DNA of 64,000 nt from Atopobium sp. oral taxon 810 str. F0209 (GTDB lineage Bacteria; Actinomycetota; Coriobacteriia; Coriobacteriales; Atopobiaceae): the NCBI RefSeq assembly GCF_000466405.1, contig NZ_KE952949.1, positions 116,056 through 180,055 of the forward strand, given 5' to 3'. The notes under the pieces were generated by a model, which did not search any database, was not told the DNA's origin, and worked only from the letters and a program-made list of their open reading frames with translations. Shown in pieces: positions 50,759 through 60,700 of the stretch; positions within the stretch are counted from its first letter, which is position 1, and each line of letters opens with the position of its first letter. Both the position numbers and the translations under genes were made by a program.

Positions 50759-52945
50759 GTGATGGGAGTCCCTATGGGGCATGCTCCCAGTATTGGTGAG
50801 GCGGCAGGTCGCCTGCAAAGGACAGCTTTGCTTGCAGGCGGGGTGTCCAAATTAAGATTCGCATCTCGTTTCTCTGGAGGAACGGGTGGCGGAGCTTTGG
50901 CGAGGCTGGGTATCGGGCGTGCTCGGGATCTGCTATTGCATATTCCTACTCGCTACAGCGACTATTCTCGCGTAGTTCCCATTGCCCTGGCGCAGGTGGG
51001 AAGCGATGCAACGATTATTGCGACTGTAGACAAAGTTGAGCTTAAGCAGCCTAAACCTCGTCTGCAATTAGTGGAACTTGCACTGGTAGACGATTCGGGC
51101 ATTATGTTGGCAACGTTTTTTCGTCAGCCTTGGGTCGCCGATCAGGTAAAGCCAGGTGACCGCATTATGCTTTCGGGCAAGGTGAGCTTTGGCTATGGCT
51201 TTAGGCGTATGAATCCTGCTTTTTGGGAAAAGCTTGACAGTGATAATGACCAAGCAAATCTCGCTCGTTTGATTCCTAACTATGCTTTAACTGAAGGTTT
51301 AGGCGCGGGTTGGATGAGGCGTTTAACCTCGGCAGCTCTTGCAGATATGGGGGACGTTTGCGATCCCTTACCTGCGGCTCTTGTGGCGCGTCGTCAGCTC
51401 ATGGGTCTTGCTCCTGCATTGCGTTCCATTCATTACCCTGACAGTAAAACTGAGGCCGAGCAAGCTCGTCGTCGTCTTGCTTATGATGAGCTACTCTGCT
51501 TGCAGTTAACCCTACTTGTGCGACAGCATCTACAAGATGCGGGTGTGCGTCCTGTGCAACACTGCATAAATGGAGAGCATCTGCATGCCCTAACTGCTGC
51601 TTTACCTTTTAAACTTTCGGACGAGCAGAGCCGTGCAAGTCGGGAAATCCTGCGCGATATGGCGGCTCCCCAAGTGATGAATCGCTTGCTTCTTGGTGAT
51701 GTAGGTACAGGCAAGACTGTTGTTGCTGCCTTGGCTTTGGCAACTTGTGCGGATAGTCGTACTCAGGCGGCCATGATGGCACCGACTTCGGTTTTGGCTC
51801 GTCAATATGCTGAAAAACTTGGTCCATTGCTCGATATAGCACACATCAGCTGGGCTTTGCTTACAAGCGCTACTCCTAACTCTGAGCGCGCTGATATTAC
51901 AGAAGCCGTAGCAGCGGGGGAGTGCAGCATCGTATTTGGTACGACGGCTCTGCTCTCAGATACGTTGCAGTTTCACAAACTCAGTCTTGTTGTGGTTGAC
52001 GAGCAGCACCGCTTTGGTGTTGACCAGCGTGTGGCCTTGCGGCGAAAAGGTCCTGGCGCGGACTTGCTGGCTATGACAGCAACACCTATTCCACGTACCC
52101 TTGCGCTGACTTTCTATGGTGACATGGAGTTTTCTGTCATTAAAAAGCGTCCTCTCGCGGGTGCTGGCGTAACAACTCGCTCGGTGGTTCCCGCCAATTT
52201 AGATCTTGCCTGGGGAGCTATACGCACTGCTGTTGCCTCAGGTCAGGCTGCCTATGTCGTATGTCCTTTAATTGACGATAGTGATGAGGGTAGCGATCTT
52301 GAAGACATTCCCGAGACCAATAAAGTTGCATCTCAGCAGCTACATTCAGTTGTTTCTACCTTGCCCGAAGTGCAGCGCATGGTACCTGGAGCACAGGTAG
52401 CTATGCTGACTGGTCGCATGACTGCTGCTGACAAGGATGCGGTGATGGAGCAATTCCGCCGTGGTGAAATTCAGGTACTGGTTTGCACTACGGTTGTTGA
52501 AGTTGGTGTTGATGTGCCTCAGGTTACGGTCATGTTGGTTTTTGACTCTGATCGTTTTGGTTTGGCAACCTTACACCAACTGAGAGGGCGTGTTGGTCGA
52601 GGTCAGCTTGCAGGTCAAGCTTGGATGGTGTGCGCCTCAAAGAAAAATAGCCCTGCTCGTAGACGTATTGATGCGCTTGAGGCAACCTCCGATGGTTTTA
52701 AATTGGCAGAGCTCGACCTCCAATTGCGCCATGAGGGAGAAGTGCTAGGCTATCGCCAACATGGCGGCATGAATTTGCAGCTATCTGACCTTGCAACCGA
52801 TCAGGATTTGATTGGATGGGCTCATGAGGATGCACTTGCCTTGATGCAAGCAGACCCAGAACTTCAACTACCCGAGCATGTCCCCCTTGCCATAGAATTA
52901 CACGATCGTTTTGGAGTGTATTTTGAAGAGGTGGAGCGCGTATGA
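50759..52945 (+). CDS. recG: ATP-dependent DNA helicase RecG
   Basis: 728-aa branch-migration helicase. The N-terminal wedge/OB domain (residues about 45-160) includes 'LLLHIPTRYSDYSRV'. Helicase motifs: 'LLGDVGTGKTVVAALAL', 'VVDEQHRFGVDQR', 'MTATPIPRTLAL' and 'QLRGRVGRGQLAG'. The first frame codon GTG touches the upstream stop; ATG 50762 or 50774 are alternative starts. Its end overlaps rsmD by four bases. Confidence 0.95.
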   Translation: MMGVPMGHAPSIGEAAGRLQRTALLAGGVSKLRFASRFSGGTGGGALARLGIGRARDLLLHIPTRYSDYSRVVPIALAQVGSDATIIATVDKVELKQPKPRLQLVELALVDDSGIMLATFFRQPWVADQVKPGDRIMLSGKVSFGYGFRRMNPAFWEKLDSDNDQANLARLIPNYALTEGLGAGWMRRLTSAALADMGDVCDPLPAALVARRQLMGLAPALRSIHYPDSKTEAEQARRRLAYDELLCLQLTLLVRQHLQDAGVRPVQHCINGEHLHALTAALPFKLSDEQSRASREILRDMAAPQVMNRLLLGDVGTGKTVVAALALATCADSRTQAAMMAPTSVLARQYAEKLGPLLDIAHISWALLTSATPNSERADITEAVAAGECSIVFGTTALLSDTLQFHKLSLVVVDEQHRFGVDQRVALRRKGPGADLLAMTATPIPRTLALTFYGDMEFSVIKKRPLAGAGVTTRSVVPANLDLAWGAIRTAVASGQAAYVVCPLIDDSDEGSDLEDIPETNKVASQQLHSVVSTLPEVQRMVPGAQVAMLTGRMTAADKDAVMEQFRRGEIQVLVCTTVVEVGVDVPQVTVMLVFDSDRFGLATLHQLRGRVGRGQLAGQAWMVCASKKNSPARRRIDALEATSDGFKLAELDLQLRHEGEVLGYRQHGGMNLQLSDLATDQDLIGWAHEDALALMQADPELQLPEHVPLAIELHDRFGVYFEEVERV

Positions 52946-53580
52946 GTGGGCAGCTGCGCATTGTAGGTGGCATGTGGAAAGGAAAAACTCTTGAGACACC
53001 CAAAGGTCGTGAGGTAACACGCCCCTCAACAGACCGTACACGTGAGCGTATTGCCTCAATGGTCTTGTCATCTTTTGCTTTGGATTTGAGTGGCATACAC
53101 ATACTTGATGCTTTTGCAGGAAGCGGAGCCTTGGGACTTGAGCTACTATCTCGCGGGGCTGCAAGCTGCTCTTTTGTAGATATTAATCGTAATTCTGCTG
53201 CAGTTGTCAAACGTAATTGTGCAGCGCTGCAGGCACAAAGAATGACTCGTGTAGTCGTAGGTGATATATGGACCCTCATAAAGCGCGGAGGTCTTTGGGG
53301 TGCTCCTTTTGACCTTGTTTTGCTTGATCCGCCCTATGCGATTGCAGCGGGGCAGATTTCTCAGTTGGTTGAGGATCTCGACCAACAGGGTCTGCTTGCT
53401 CCGTCGGCACGCATACTCTATGAGCATGAAGTCAAGACTTCTGGTCTTACGTTGCCCAAAGCGATGCTCATGAAGTCAAAAAAGCAAGGAATTACTACTG
53501 TTGATCTGCTGATATATGATGTCGGCAAGACGAGTGAAGCTGATGATGAGGGACGTGTATATGAGCGCGCAAATTATTGA
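52942..53580 (+). CDS. rsmD: 16S rRNA (guanine-966 N2) methyltransferase
   Basis: 212-aa RsmD. 'LRIVGGMWKGKTLETPKG' and 'RPSTDRTRERIASMV' at the N-terminus, SAM motif 'ILDAFAGSGALGLELLSRGA' and catalytic 'DLVLLDPPYAI'. Its end overlaps coaD by 20 bases, and the rsmD-coaD order is widespread. Confidence 0.94.
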   Translation: MSGQLRIVGGMWKGKTLETPKGREVTRPSTDRTRERIASMVLSSFALDLSGIHILDAFAGSGALGLELLSRGAASCSFVDINRNSAAVVKRNCAALQAQRMTRVVVGDIWTLIKRGGLWGAPFDLVLLDPPYAIAAGQISQLVEDLDQQGLLAPSARILYEHEVKTSGLTLPKAMLMKSKKQGITTVDLLIYDVGKTSEADDEGRVYERANY

Positions 53581-54070
53581 TCATGTAGTGGTGCCTGGTA
53601 CTTTTGATCCAGTTACCTTTGGACATCTTGATGTCATTGAGCGTGCGCGGCGCCTCTTTCCCAAGGTCACGGTGGCAGTAGCAGCTTCTCAGGGCAAAAA
53701 TGGGGTAGGTACGGCATTTTCTTTGGATGAGCGTGTGTCCATGATTGCTGGTGCGCTTCATGCAGAAGGTATTGATGATGTGGACGTAAAGCCCTTTAGT
53801 GGTCTGCTGGTGAGTTTTTGTCAGCAGCTCGGTGCTCGTGGAGTGGTCAAGGGTCTGCGTGCAATGACCGATTTTGAGTATGAACTTCAACAAGCAGCCC
53901 TTAACACGCGTCTTGATTCGGATATTGAGTCTATTTTTGTCATGTCGGCAAGCAAATATGGTTATGTTTCATCATCAATTGTGCGTGAGCTGGCCTCTTT
54001 GGGATCTGATGTGTCTTTTTTGGTACCGCCCAATGTGCAGTCTTGCTTGCTTGAGCATTATGGTGCTTAA
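53561..54070 (+). CDS. coaD: Phosphopantetheine adenylyltransferase
   Basis: 169-aa nucleotidyltransferase of coenzyme A synthesis. 'VPGTFDPVTFGHLDVIERA' carries the T/HxGH motif, and 'YVSSSIVRELASLGSDV' the C-terminal ISSTxVRE-type motif. The start ATG 53561 is at the family position, inside the end of rsmD. Confidence 0.95.
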   Translation: MSAQIIDHVVVPGTFDPVTFGHLDVIERARRLFPKVTVAVAASQGKNGVGTAFSLDERVSMIAGALHAEGIDDVDVKPFSGLLVSFCQQLGARGVVKGLRAMTDFEYELQQAALNTRLDSDIESIFVMSASKYGYVSSSIVRELASLGSDVSFLVPPNVQSCLLEHYGA

Positions 54071-54159
54071 GTTTCTGCTACCATTCTAAAATAAGTGTGA
54101 GATATAGCAGCTTGGACTTAAGCTTGCTCAAAACGAACTCAGGACGGAAGGAGTCCCAG

Positions 54160-54651
54160 ATGCAGCCAGGTGAGGAGATCGAGAGCCTGGTCGGCGAGCT
54201 CGAGCAGATTATCAGTGAGGCAAAGCAACCCTTTGCTGGCGGTGCTCAAAAGAAGGTTGTCGACGCCCAGGAGATCTACGAGATCCTGGATGAGATTCGT
54301 GATCGTTTCCCCCAGGAGTTCGCCGATGCACGTCGCATTGTCAAGGAAGAGCAGGAGACTCTTGATCGTGCGCAGCAGCAGGCTGATGCTATCATCGCTG
54401 ATGCGCAGCAGCAGGCGATGATTTTGGCTGGCGACCAAGAGGTAGTTCGTTTGGCTCAGCATCAAGCCGACCAGATTCGTGACCAGGCTTCTCAGTATGA
54501 GCGCGATACACGTTACAATGCCGAGTCCTATGCCGACTCCGTACTCGCTCATCTTGAGGACAACCTTAAGTCGATGACGAGCTCAGTTACGCGAGTCCGT
54601 CAGACGATTGAGGAAGGTTCTTCCTCTCGTCGTGAAGAGGCAGGTTGGTAG
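54160..54651 (+). CDS. SepIVA/DivIVA-like coiled-coil protein
   Basis: 163-aa, highly acidic and almost entirely helical protein. Residues about 55-115 are a Gln/Ala/Asp-rich coiled coil ('EEQETLDRAQQQADAIIADA'). The start has GGAAGGAG upstream. In mycobacteria the septation factor SepIVA is encoded right after coaD and before a DUF177 gene, exactly the neighbourhood seen here. A role in division or cell-wall growth is inferred from synteny and coiled-coil form, not from a motif. Confidence 0.7.
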   Translation: MQPGEEIESLVGELEQIISEAKQPFAGGAQKKVVDAQEIYEILDEIRDRFPQEFADARRIVKEEQETLDRAQQQADAIIADAQQQAMILAGDQEVVRLAQHQADQIRDQASQYERDTRYNAESYADSVLAHLEDNLKSMTSSVTRVRQTIEEGSSSRREEAGW

Positions 54652-54656
54652 ACGGC

Positions 54657-55208
54657 ATGCAGCCGCTGATTATTCCTTTAGACGCAAGACTTGCAGATCC
54701 CGGTAGTACTCTACCGCTGATGGGTCATCTTGACGAAGAGGGCTATACCCTCGGTGATCATGATTTCACACTCCCTGCAGGTATTGATTATGATTTGATG
54801 TTCACCAATGCTGGTGAAGGTATTTTGGCTACGGGTATGCTCAATGCGCATGTTGTTGGCTCTTGCGATCGCTGCCTTGAGAAGGCTGAGTTTGATGTTG
54901 CGGGTGAAGTAGACGAGTATTTTCTCTTCCATGAGCCTGATCCCGCTAGCTTGGGTGACGATGAAGATGAGATTGACTTTGCGTTGGTCTCTGCCGATCA
55001 GACCATTGACTTGTCTGAAGCGCTTAGTTCAGCTCTGTTGATGGAAACCCCCTTCGTCGTTTTGTGTAAGCCTGACTGTCGCGGTCTTTGTCCTGTATGT
55101 GGTGCCAATCTCAATGAAGAAGATTGTGGCCATGCAGCTCAAATCGAGCAGGACAGATTGTCATCAAGTCCTTTTGCCAAGCTCAAGGAGCTTAAACTGG
55201 AGGATTAA
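54657..55208 (+). CDS. YceD family (DUF177) protein
   Basis: 183-aa DUF177 protein. The Cys pair 'SCDRCLEKAEF' and C-terminal 'CKPDCRGLCPVCGANLNEED' are characteristic, probably binding zinc. YceD genes nearly always precede rpmF, as here, and the protein is linked to 23S rRNA maturation in plants and bacteria. It starts six bases after the SepIVA-like stop. Confidence 0.9.
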   Translation: MQPLIIPLDARLADPGSTLPLMGHLDEEGYTLGDHDFTLPAGIDYDLMFTNAGEGILATGMLNAHVVGSCDRCLEKAEFDVAGEVDEYFLFHEPDPASLGDDEDEIDFALVSADQTIDLSEALSSALLMETPFVVLCKPDCRGLCPVCGANLNEEDCGHAAQIEQDRLSSSPFAKLKELKLED

Positions 55209-55371
55209 CATCGCGTAGCTTACTTGCTCCTGCGGCTTTTTGGGAGAAAGATATGCAGATAGTGGCACACAGACTATATGCGTGCTACAATCTCGTTTTG
55301 TGTGATTAGGTAGGACCGTGCCGTCGCATAGACTACGGACGGTGCGAGATGAGTTGGAAGCAGAGGTCAAC

Positions 55372-55551
55372 ATGGCAGTTCCTAAGCAAAAGAAGGGTCG
55401 CGGTGCCACCCACACCCGCCGTTCGGCAAACAGCAAGCTCACGGCACCTAGCCGCTCGGTGTGCCCCCGCTGCGGCGCCCCCAAGCTGCCGCATCATGTG
55501 TGCCCCAACTGTGGCTACTACAAGGACCGCGAGGTCATTGTCACCGAGTAG
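55372..55551 (+). CDS. rpmF: 50S ribosomal protein L32
   Basis: 59-aa L32: 'MAVPKQKKGRGATHTRRSAN', then the zinc Cys set 'CPRCGAPKLPHHVCPNCG'. The C+ form. The order yceD-rpmF-plsX is standard. The longer frame from 55318 is not expected for L32. Confidence 0.96.
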   Translation: MAVPKQKKGRGATHTRRSANSKLTAPSRSVCPRCGAPKLPHHVCPNCGYYKDREVIVTE

Positions 55552-55575
55552 CCTCATGCTGCAAGGGACAGTCTG

Positions 55576-55608
55576 GGGTCGGTCTCCTCGTGGGGTCGAC
55601 CCTTTTTT
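55576..55608 (+). terminator. Rho-independent terminator after rpmF
   Basis: GGGTCG / CGACCC stem with a 15-nt loop, followed by TTTTTT. It can reduce transcription into plsX, so plsX may be partly uncoupled from rpmF. Confidence 0.7.
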
Positions 55609-55650
55609 ATTAGGTTTTAGGCGTAGTCTGCCAATTGAGAGGAGTTCCGC

Positions 55651-56649
55651 ATGACCTGCATCTGTGTTGATGTAATGGGCGGAGACAAAGAGCCTCAGGT
55701 AGTTCTTGATGGAATTGATGCTGCTTTGGCTGAGGATCCTCAGTTACAAATCTTGGCTGTTGGTGCGGCTGAGTTTGTAGAACCATTTGCTGCTGTACGT
55801 CCCCGTGTTGAGGCGTTGGTATCGACTGAGGTTATAGGCATGGAAGAACATCCAGCTGAGGCAGTTCGCAACAAAAAGGATTCTTCAATTGTTCGAGCTT
55901 GCGCAGCGGTACGAGCGGGCAAAGCTGATGGTTTCTTTTCTGCAGGGGCAACAGGTGCGATTTTTGCAGCAGCAACTCTCGGTGTAGGCAGGATTCGTGG
56001 TGTAAAGCGTCCTGCTTTGGCAGCGGCTCTGCCAAGTGGCAGTGCGCATAGGACGGTTTTTGTGGATCTTGGAGCCAATGCAGATGCTCGTCCCGAAATG
56101 ATGGTGCAGTTTGCTCAAATGGGACGTGCTTATGCCAAGGTGACTTTGGGGGTGGCAGATCCCAAAGTGGCTCTGCTTTCCAATGGTGCAGAAGAGACCA
56201 AAGGCTCTGAGGCAACGCTTGCAGCTCATGAAGCGCTGGTAGAGACTACAGCTAGCACGGGCTGGTTTGCTGGCAATTGTGAGGGCTCTGATCTTTTTGG
56301 GGACGCCTTTGACGTTATCGTGACCGATGGATTTACAGGCAATGTGGCGCTCAAGACCCTTGAGGGCACCGCAAAGTTTTTGGTTTCCGAAATCAAAAAA
56401 GCCGCCAAGGCATCACCTGTGGTTGGCCTTGGCGCGCTGCTTATCAAATCGCCTCTTAAAGAAGTAGCCCTTGCACTTTCGGGCGATGAGTACGGTGGAG
56501 CAGTACTTTTGGGTTGTAAAGCACCCGTGTTCATTGGTCATGGCGCCACTTCAGTTCAGGCAATTAAGCACGGTACTCTTGCAGCTGCTGCTGCTGTCAA
56601 TTCTGGTCTCGTTGCCAAAATTTCCGATGAGCTTGTGGCAACAAAATAA
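55651..56649 (+). CDS. plsX: Phosphate acyltransferase PlsX
   Basis: 332-aa enzyme making acyl-phosphate from acyl-ACP for phospholipid synthesis. 'CVDVMGGDKEPQVVLDGI' at the N-terminus, 'FFSAGATGAIFAAATLG' and 'VTDGFTGNVALKTLEG' are family motifs. acpP follows 65 bases later. FakA-type kinase upstream in the window could supply acyl-phosphate by a second route. Confidence 0.95.
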   Translation: MTCICVDVMGGDKEPQVVLDGIDAALAEDPQLQILAVGAAEFVEPFAAVRPRVEALVSTEVIGMEEHPAEAVRNKKDSSIVRACAAVRAGKADGFFSAGATGAIFAAATLGVGRIRGVKRPALAAALPSGSAHRTVFVDLGANADARPEMMVQFAQMGRAYAKVTLGVADPKVALLSNGAEETKGSEATLAAHEALVETTASTGWFAGNCEGSDLFGDAFDVIVTDGFTGNVALKTLEGTAKFLVSEIKKAAKASPVVGLGALLIKSPLKEVALALSGDEYGGAVLLGCKAPVFIGHGATSVQAIKHGTLAAAAAVNSGLVAKISDELVATK

Positions 56650-56714
56650 GGTGCCCCAGGGGTTACAATCTTCTCAAAGTGTTTGTTTTGATTTGTTGTT
56701 TAAGAGAGGACTGA

Positions 56715-56954
56715 ATGATGGATCGCAGCGAAATTTTTGACAAGGTCGCCACGCTTATCGCTGAGACCCTTGAGGTTGATGCTGACGAGTTGACCGAAAC
56801 TACGAGCTTCAACGATTTGGGTGCTGATTCCTTTGACATGCTTGAGCTTGTAACTGCCATGGAAGATGAGTTTGAAGTCACCGTGGACGAGGATGGTCTA
56901 GGCGAGATTGAGACCATTGGCGACGCGATGGACGTCATTTTGAAAGCACAGTAA
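56715..56954 (+). CDS. acpP: Acyl carrier protein
   Basis: 79-aa ACP, very acidic, with the phosphopantetheine Ser in 'GADSFDMLELV' (usual DSL replaced by DSF). The start has AGAGGA upstream. It lies between plsX and rnc, a common order. Confidence 0.95.
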   Translation: MMDRSEIFDKVATLIAETLEVDADELTETTSFNDLGADSFDMLELVTAMEDEFEVTVDEDGLGEIETIGDAMDVILKAQ

Positions 56955-56963
56955 GGGGCTCTT

Positions 56964-57731
56964 TTGAAGTTGCACCAACGCATCACCGCCCTTGAGGAAA
57001 TTCTTGGACATCATTTTCTCAATCAGCGGTTGATTAGCTCTGCCATTACGCACCCTTCAGCCGTCGAGGGTCATCCCGTCTCCGACTCCTACGAACGCCT
57101 TGAGTTTTTAGGCGATTCCATCATGGGGGCCATTGTCGCTACCGATTTGTTTGAGCGTTTTCCTCAGATGGATGAAGGGGAGCTTACCCGTCTCAAAATT
57201 TCTCTGGTTTCAGGCCCCATGTTGTCCGAGGTGGCGGAGGATTTGGGTATCGGCGAACTTATCGTGTTTGGCGAGTCAGAGCGGGGTACCGGCGCTCGCG
57301 GTATGAGGTCTGCTCTTGAGAATGTTTATGAGGCAGTTGTTGGTGCACTGTATTTGGATGCAGGGTACGAGAAAGCACATGATTTTGTGCGACGTACCTT
57401 GGGTCCACATATTACCCCTGAAATTGCCGAGCGACCTATTTCACCTAAATCACGTCTGCAGGAAGTGACTCAGCGTGATCTGCATGAGGGACCCGAATAC
57501 AAAATCGTGGGACAAAGTGGTCCTGCTCATCAACCCACTTTTAATGCTGTGGCTCTGGTACAGGGTAGACGTATTGGTCGTGGTTGCGGCGGCTCAAAAA
57601 AAGATGCCGAAAGCGCTGCAGCTCAAGATGCTCTTGTGCGTCTAGGTTATATTGAGGATGCCACAGCCCCTAGTCCCACAGCCCCAATGACACTCTCGCA
57701 TTATTTTGCCCAACATCAGGAGGAAGACTGA
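56964..57731 (+). CDS. rnc: Ribonuclease III
   Basis: 255-aa double-strand RNase. 'YERLEFLGDSIMGAIVA' is the catalytic signature and 'ALENVYEAVVGALYLDAG' the second acidic site; a double-strand RNA-binding domain follows (about 160-230). It starts at TTG nine bases after acpP, with AAGGGG upstream. The stop overlaps the ATG of smc. Confidence 0.94.
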   Translation: MKLHQRITALEEILGHHFLNQRLISSAITHPSAVEGHPVSDSYERLEFLGDSIMGAIVATDLFERFPQMDEGELTRLKISLVSGPMLSEVAEDLGIGELIVFGESERGTGARGMRSALENVYEAVVGALYLDAGYEKAHDFVRRTLGPHITPEIAERPISPKSRLQEVTQRDLHEGPEYKIVGQSGPAHQPTFNAVALVQGRRIGRGCGGSKKDAESAAAQDALVRLGYIEDATAPSPTAPMTLSHYFAQHQEED

Positions 57732-60700
57732 TGTATCTCAAGTCGCTCTCCCTCAAGGGCTTCAAATCCTTTGCTGACAAAACGCAGATGTCTTTTGACC
57801 CTGGTCTTAACGTTGTAGTAGGACCTAACGGTTCGGGCAAATCAAACGTGTCCGATGCGGTACTTTGGGTATTAGGCGAGCAAAGCGCGCGCATGTTGCG
57901 TGGTCAAGCTATGGAAGATGTTATTTTTTCAGGTAGCTCTGCTCGTGAGCCAGTGGGTGTGGCAGAGGTCACGCTCGTTTTGGATAACGAGGACCATACT
58001 CTTCCAATTGATTTTTCTGAAGTGGCACTTACACGGCGCATGTATCGCTCGGGAGAGTCTGAGTATTTGGTCAATGGTGCCCCTTCGCGTTTGCGTGATA
58101 TCCAAGACATCCTGCATGATTCGGGATTGGGCAAAGACACACATTCTATTATTAGTCAGGGCAAGCTGGATTCAATTTTGTCAGGTCGTCCCGAGGAACG
58201 TCGTGAGCTTATCGAGGAAGCAGCTGGCATCTCCAAGCATCGCCGTCGTAAGGAGCGCGCCGAGCGCAAGCTGACAGCGATGGATGCCAATTTGGTTCGC
58301 GCCAAAGATGTGCAACGCGAGCTCAATCGTCAATTACGCCCCCTTGAACGTCAGGTGGATCAAGCGCGCCGTCACCATGATCTTAAAGCGCAACTTCAAG
58401 GTATTCGCACCTCGCTTGCCGTTGATGACTTGCGGCAGTTGCAGCTGCGTCATCGCGAGCTTAGTAGTGCTGGCAACGAAGCGGCGGCTCGAGTAGAGCT
58501 AGCTCAGTACCGTCTTGACGAGCGCAATCATGAGCTTGAGAAATACCAGTCTCTGCTTGAACAAAAGGGCATTTTTGTTGGTGATCTTGATGGTCAGCGT
58601 CGCCGTATGCAAGATTTGTTAGGGCGCATGGATTCCGATATACGTCTTTTGGAGGAGAAGGGCAAAAACATGGTTGCCCGTCTTTCTGAAATGCGTATGA
58701 GTTTATCGACTGCAGAAACGCAGCGCGCAGATGCTGAGCATTTGCTTTCTGCAGTTTCGTCTGAGCTTGCTGAAGCACGAGGTGCCGAAACTGAGCTGCG
58801 TAGCTCTGTTAAGGAGCTCAAGCAGAGCTCTGAGGAAGCTACGGCGCACCGTCGTGAATTGGGAGCTCAAGTCAACAAACTCAATAATGAACAGCGTCAG
58901 GCACAGCACGTATCTGATACCGAAACGCTTGCGTATGCACGTCTGCGTGATCAGATTGAGTCTGCTGAGACAACAGATGAACTCTATGAGCAGCGTTTGT
59001 CTCGCATTTCCGAACAGCTTACCCAAAATGAAGCCGCTACAGAAAAAGCTGAAGCGCGCAAAAAGCAGCTCGAGACGTCGCTTGCTCAGGCGCATGCCGA
59101 CCAAGATATTGCCGAGCAGCATATCGCTGAATGCCGCGAGGCTGTGTCTTTGGCACGTGAGCATGAAGTATCTGCACGCAAGGCCTTATCTGCTGCAGAG
59201 GCAGATCTTGCTGCTACAGAGGCTCTTGATCGTGCAGGAGAAAATCAAAGTGACTTGGTGGCAGCCCTGGCTCGGGGTCCTCAAAAAGATTTGATTCGCT
59301 ATCGCTTAGCTGATGTGATGGAACCGGCTCCCGAATATGAGGCAGCGTTTGAAGCGTTTTTTGGCGGCGATCTAGCAGCTTTGGTAGTCGATAGCGTCAA
59401 GGAAGCAGGACTGCTGGCACAAACTGCTCTCGAGATGAATAGCAAGGGAACAGCAACACTGCTTTCCCTTGAGAGCGCCTCGCTTGCGCATGAGGATGCA
59501 GACAATCTGCCTGGTGTTGCTTTGGCAGGCAAGGTTGTGGCGCAAGCAGGTTGTGAGGCTTTAGTCGCATGCCTGTTAGATGGTGTGCGTTATGTAGAAA
59601 GTGCTGAGCAGGCTTTGCAGGCGCATGAGATGTATCCAGGACTTAGCTTTGTTTCTGCTGATGGCGCAGTGGTTCATGGTGATGGTCGCACATCAGTTGG
59701 TAAACTTGCCTCTGTCTCGGCAGGCGCTCTTGAGCGCAAACGTCGTCTACGTACTCTCCGCGCATCTATGCCGCAGCTTCAGGCTAATTTGGAAACAGCG
59801 ATTACAAGTCTTGCCGATGCTGAGGCTGCTTTAGCTACGGCACGGGATGAAAGTTCTGCTGCTCGTGGTGAGCTTGCACGAATGAAGGGTGAGCTGAGTT
59901 CAACCACTTCTGAATTAGGTCGCCTTGCGGCTCAGCATGACTCGGCATTGTCCGAAAAAAAGCAAGTAGAGCGTACGCGTCAGGCCGCTGCTGATAAGGT
60001 TGCTGAGGCTCGCGAACAGGTACAGCGTCACAAGCAAGCAGCCAATGAGGCACAGGCGCGTGCAAAAGAAATTGCTGCTCAACTAGAAGATATCAATGCT
60101 GAGCGCAGTCGTGCAAGTCGCGAAGAGCGCGAAGCCCAAGACAGGTATTCGGAAACCAAGCTGCGTCTTGCGACAACCTCTGAGCGTCGTAATCATCTAG
60201 AGTCTCGTGAGCGTGAACTTCTGCGTTCGGTCAAACAACTCACAGAGCGCCTTGAGACAACGCGCCTGGCTGCTGCATCACTGGATGTAGTGCGCCTGCG
60301 TGTAGAGCCGCTACATGAGCGTTATGATGCCGTACGTGGATGTGCTTTTAGATGGGCAGAGCGTCTGCGCGACCGCGCTTCTCTTGAAGAAGCAAGCTCT
60401 GATTCATTGAAAAAGACCATCGCAGAGGCACGTGCAGTGGCTGATGCTGCAGCAAAAGAGCTGGATGCTGCTAAGGCTGAAGAGGCTTCGGTCAAAATTG
60501 AGATTGGTAAAGTTCAAGTCGAAGTTAAGCATGCTGTTGAGGCTATTGCAGCAACTGGTATGCCTCTTGAGGAGGCACTTGAGCTACCTGCTCCTGACAA
60601 TCGTGAGGAAAGTGAACGTCGCGCCGAGCGTATCGCTCATCAGCTGGAATCCCTAGGCCCAGTTAACGAGGCCGCGATGGATCAATATAGCAAACTCAAG

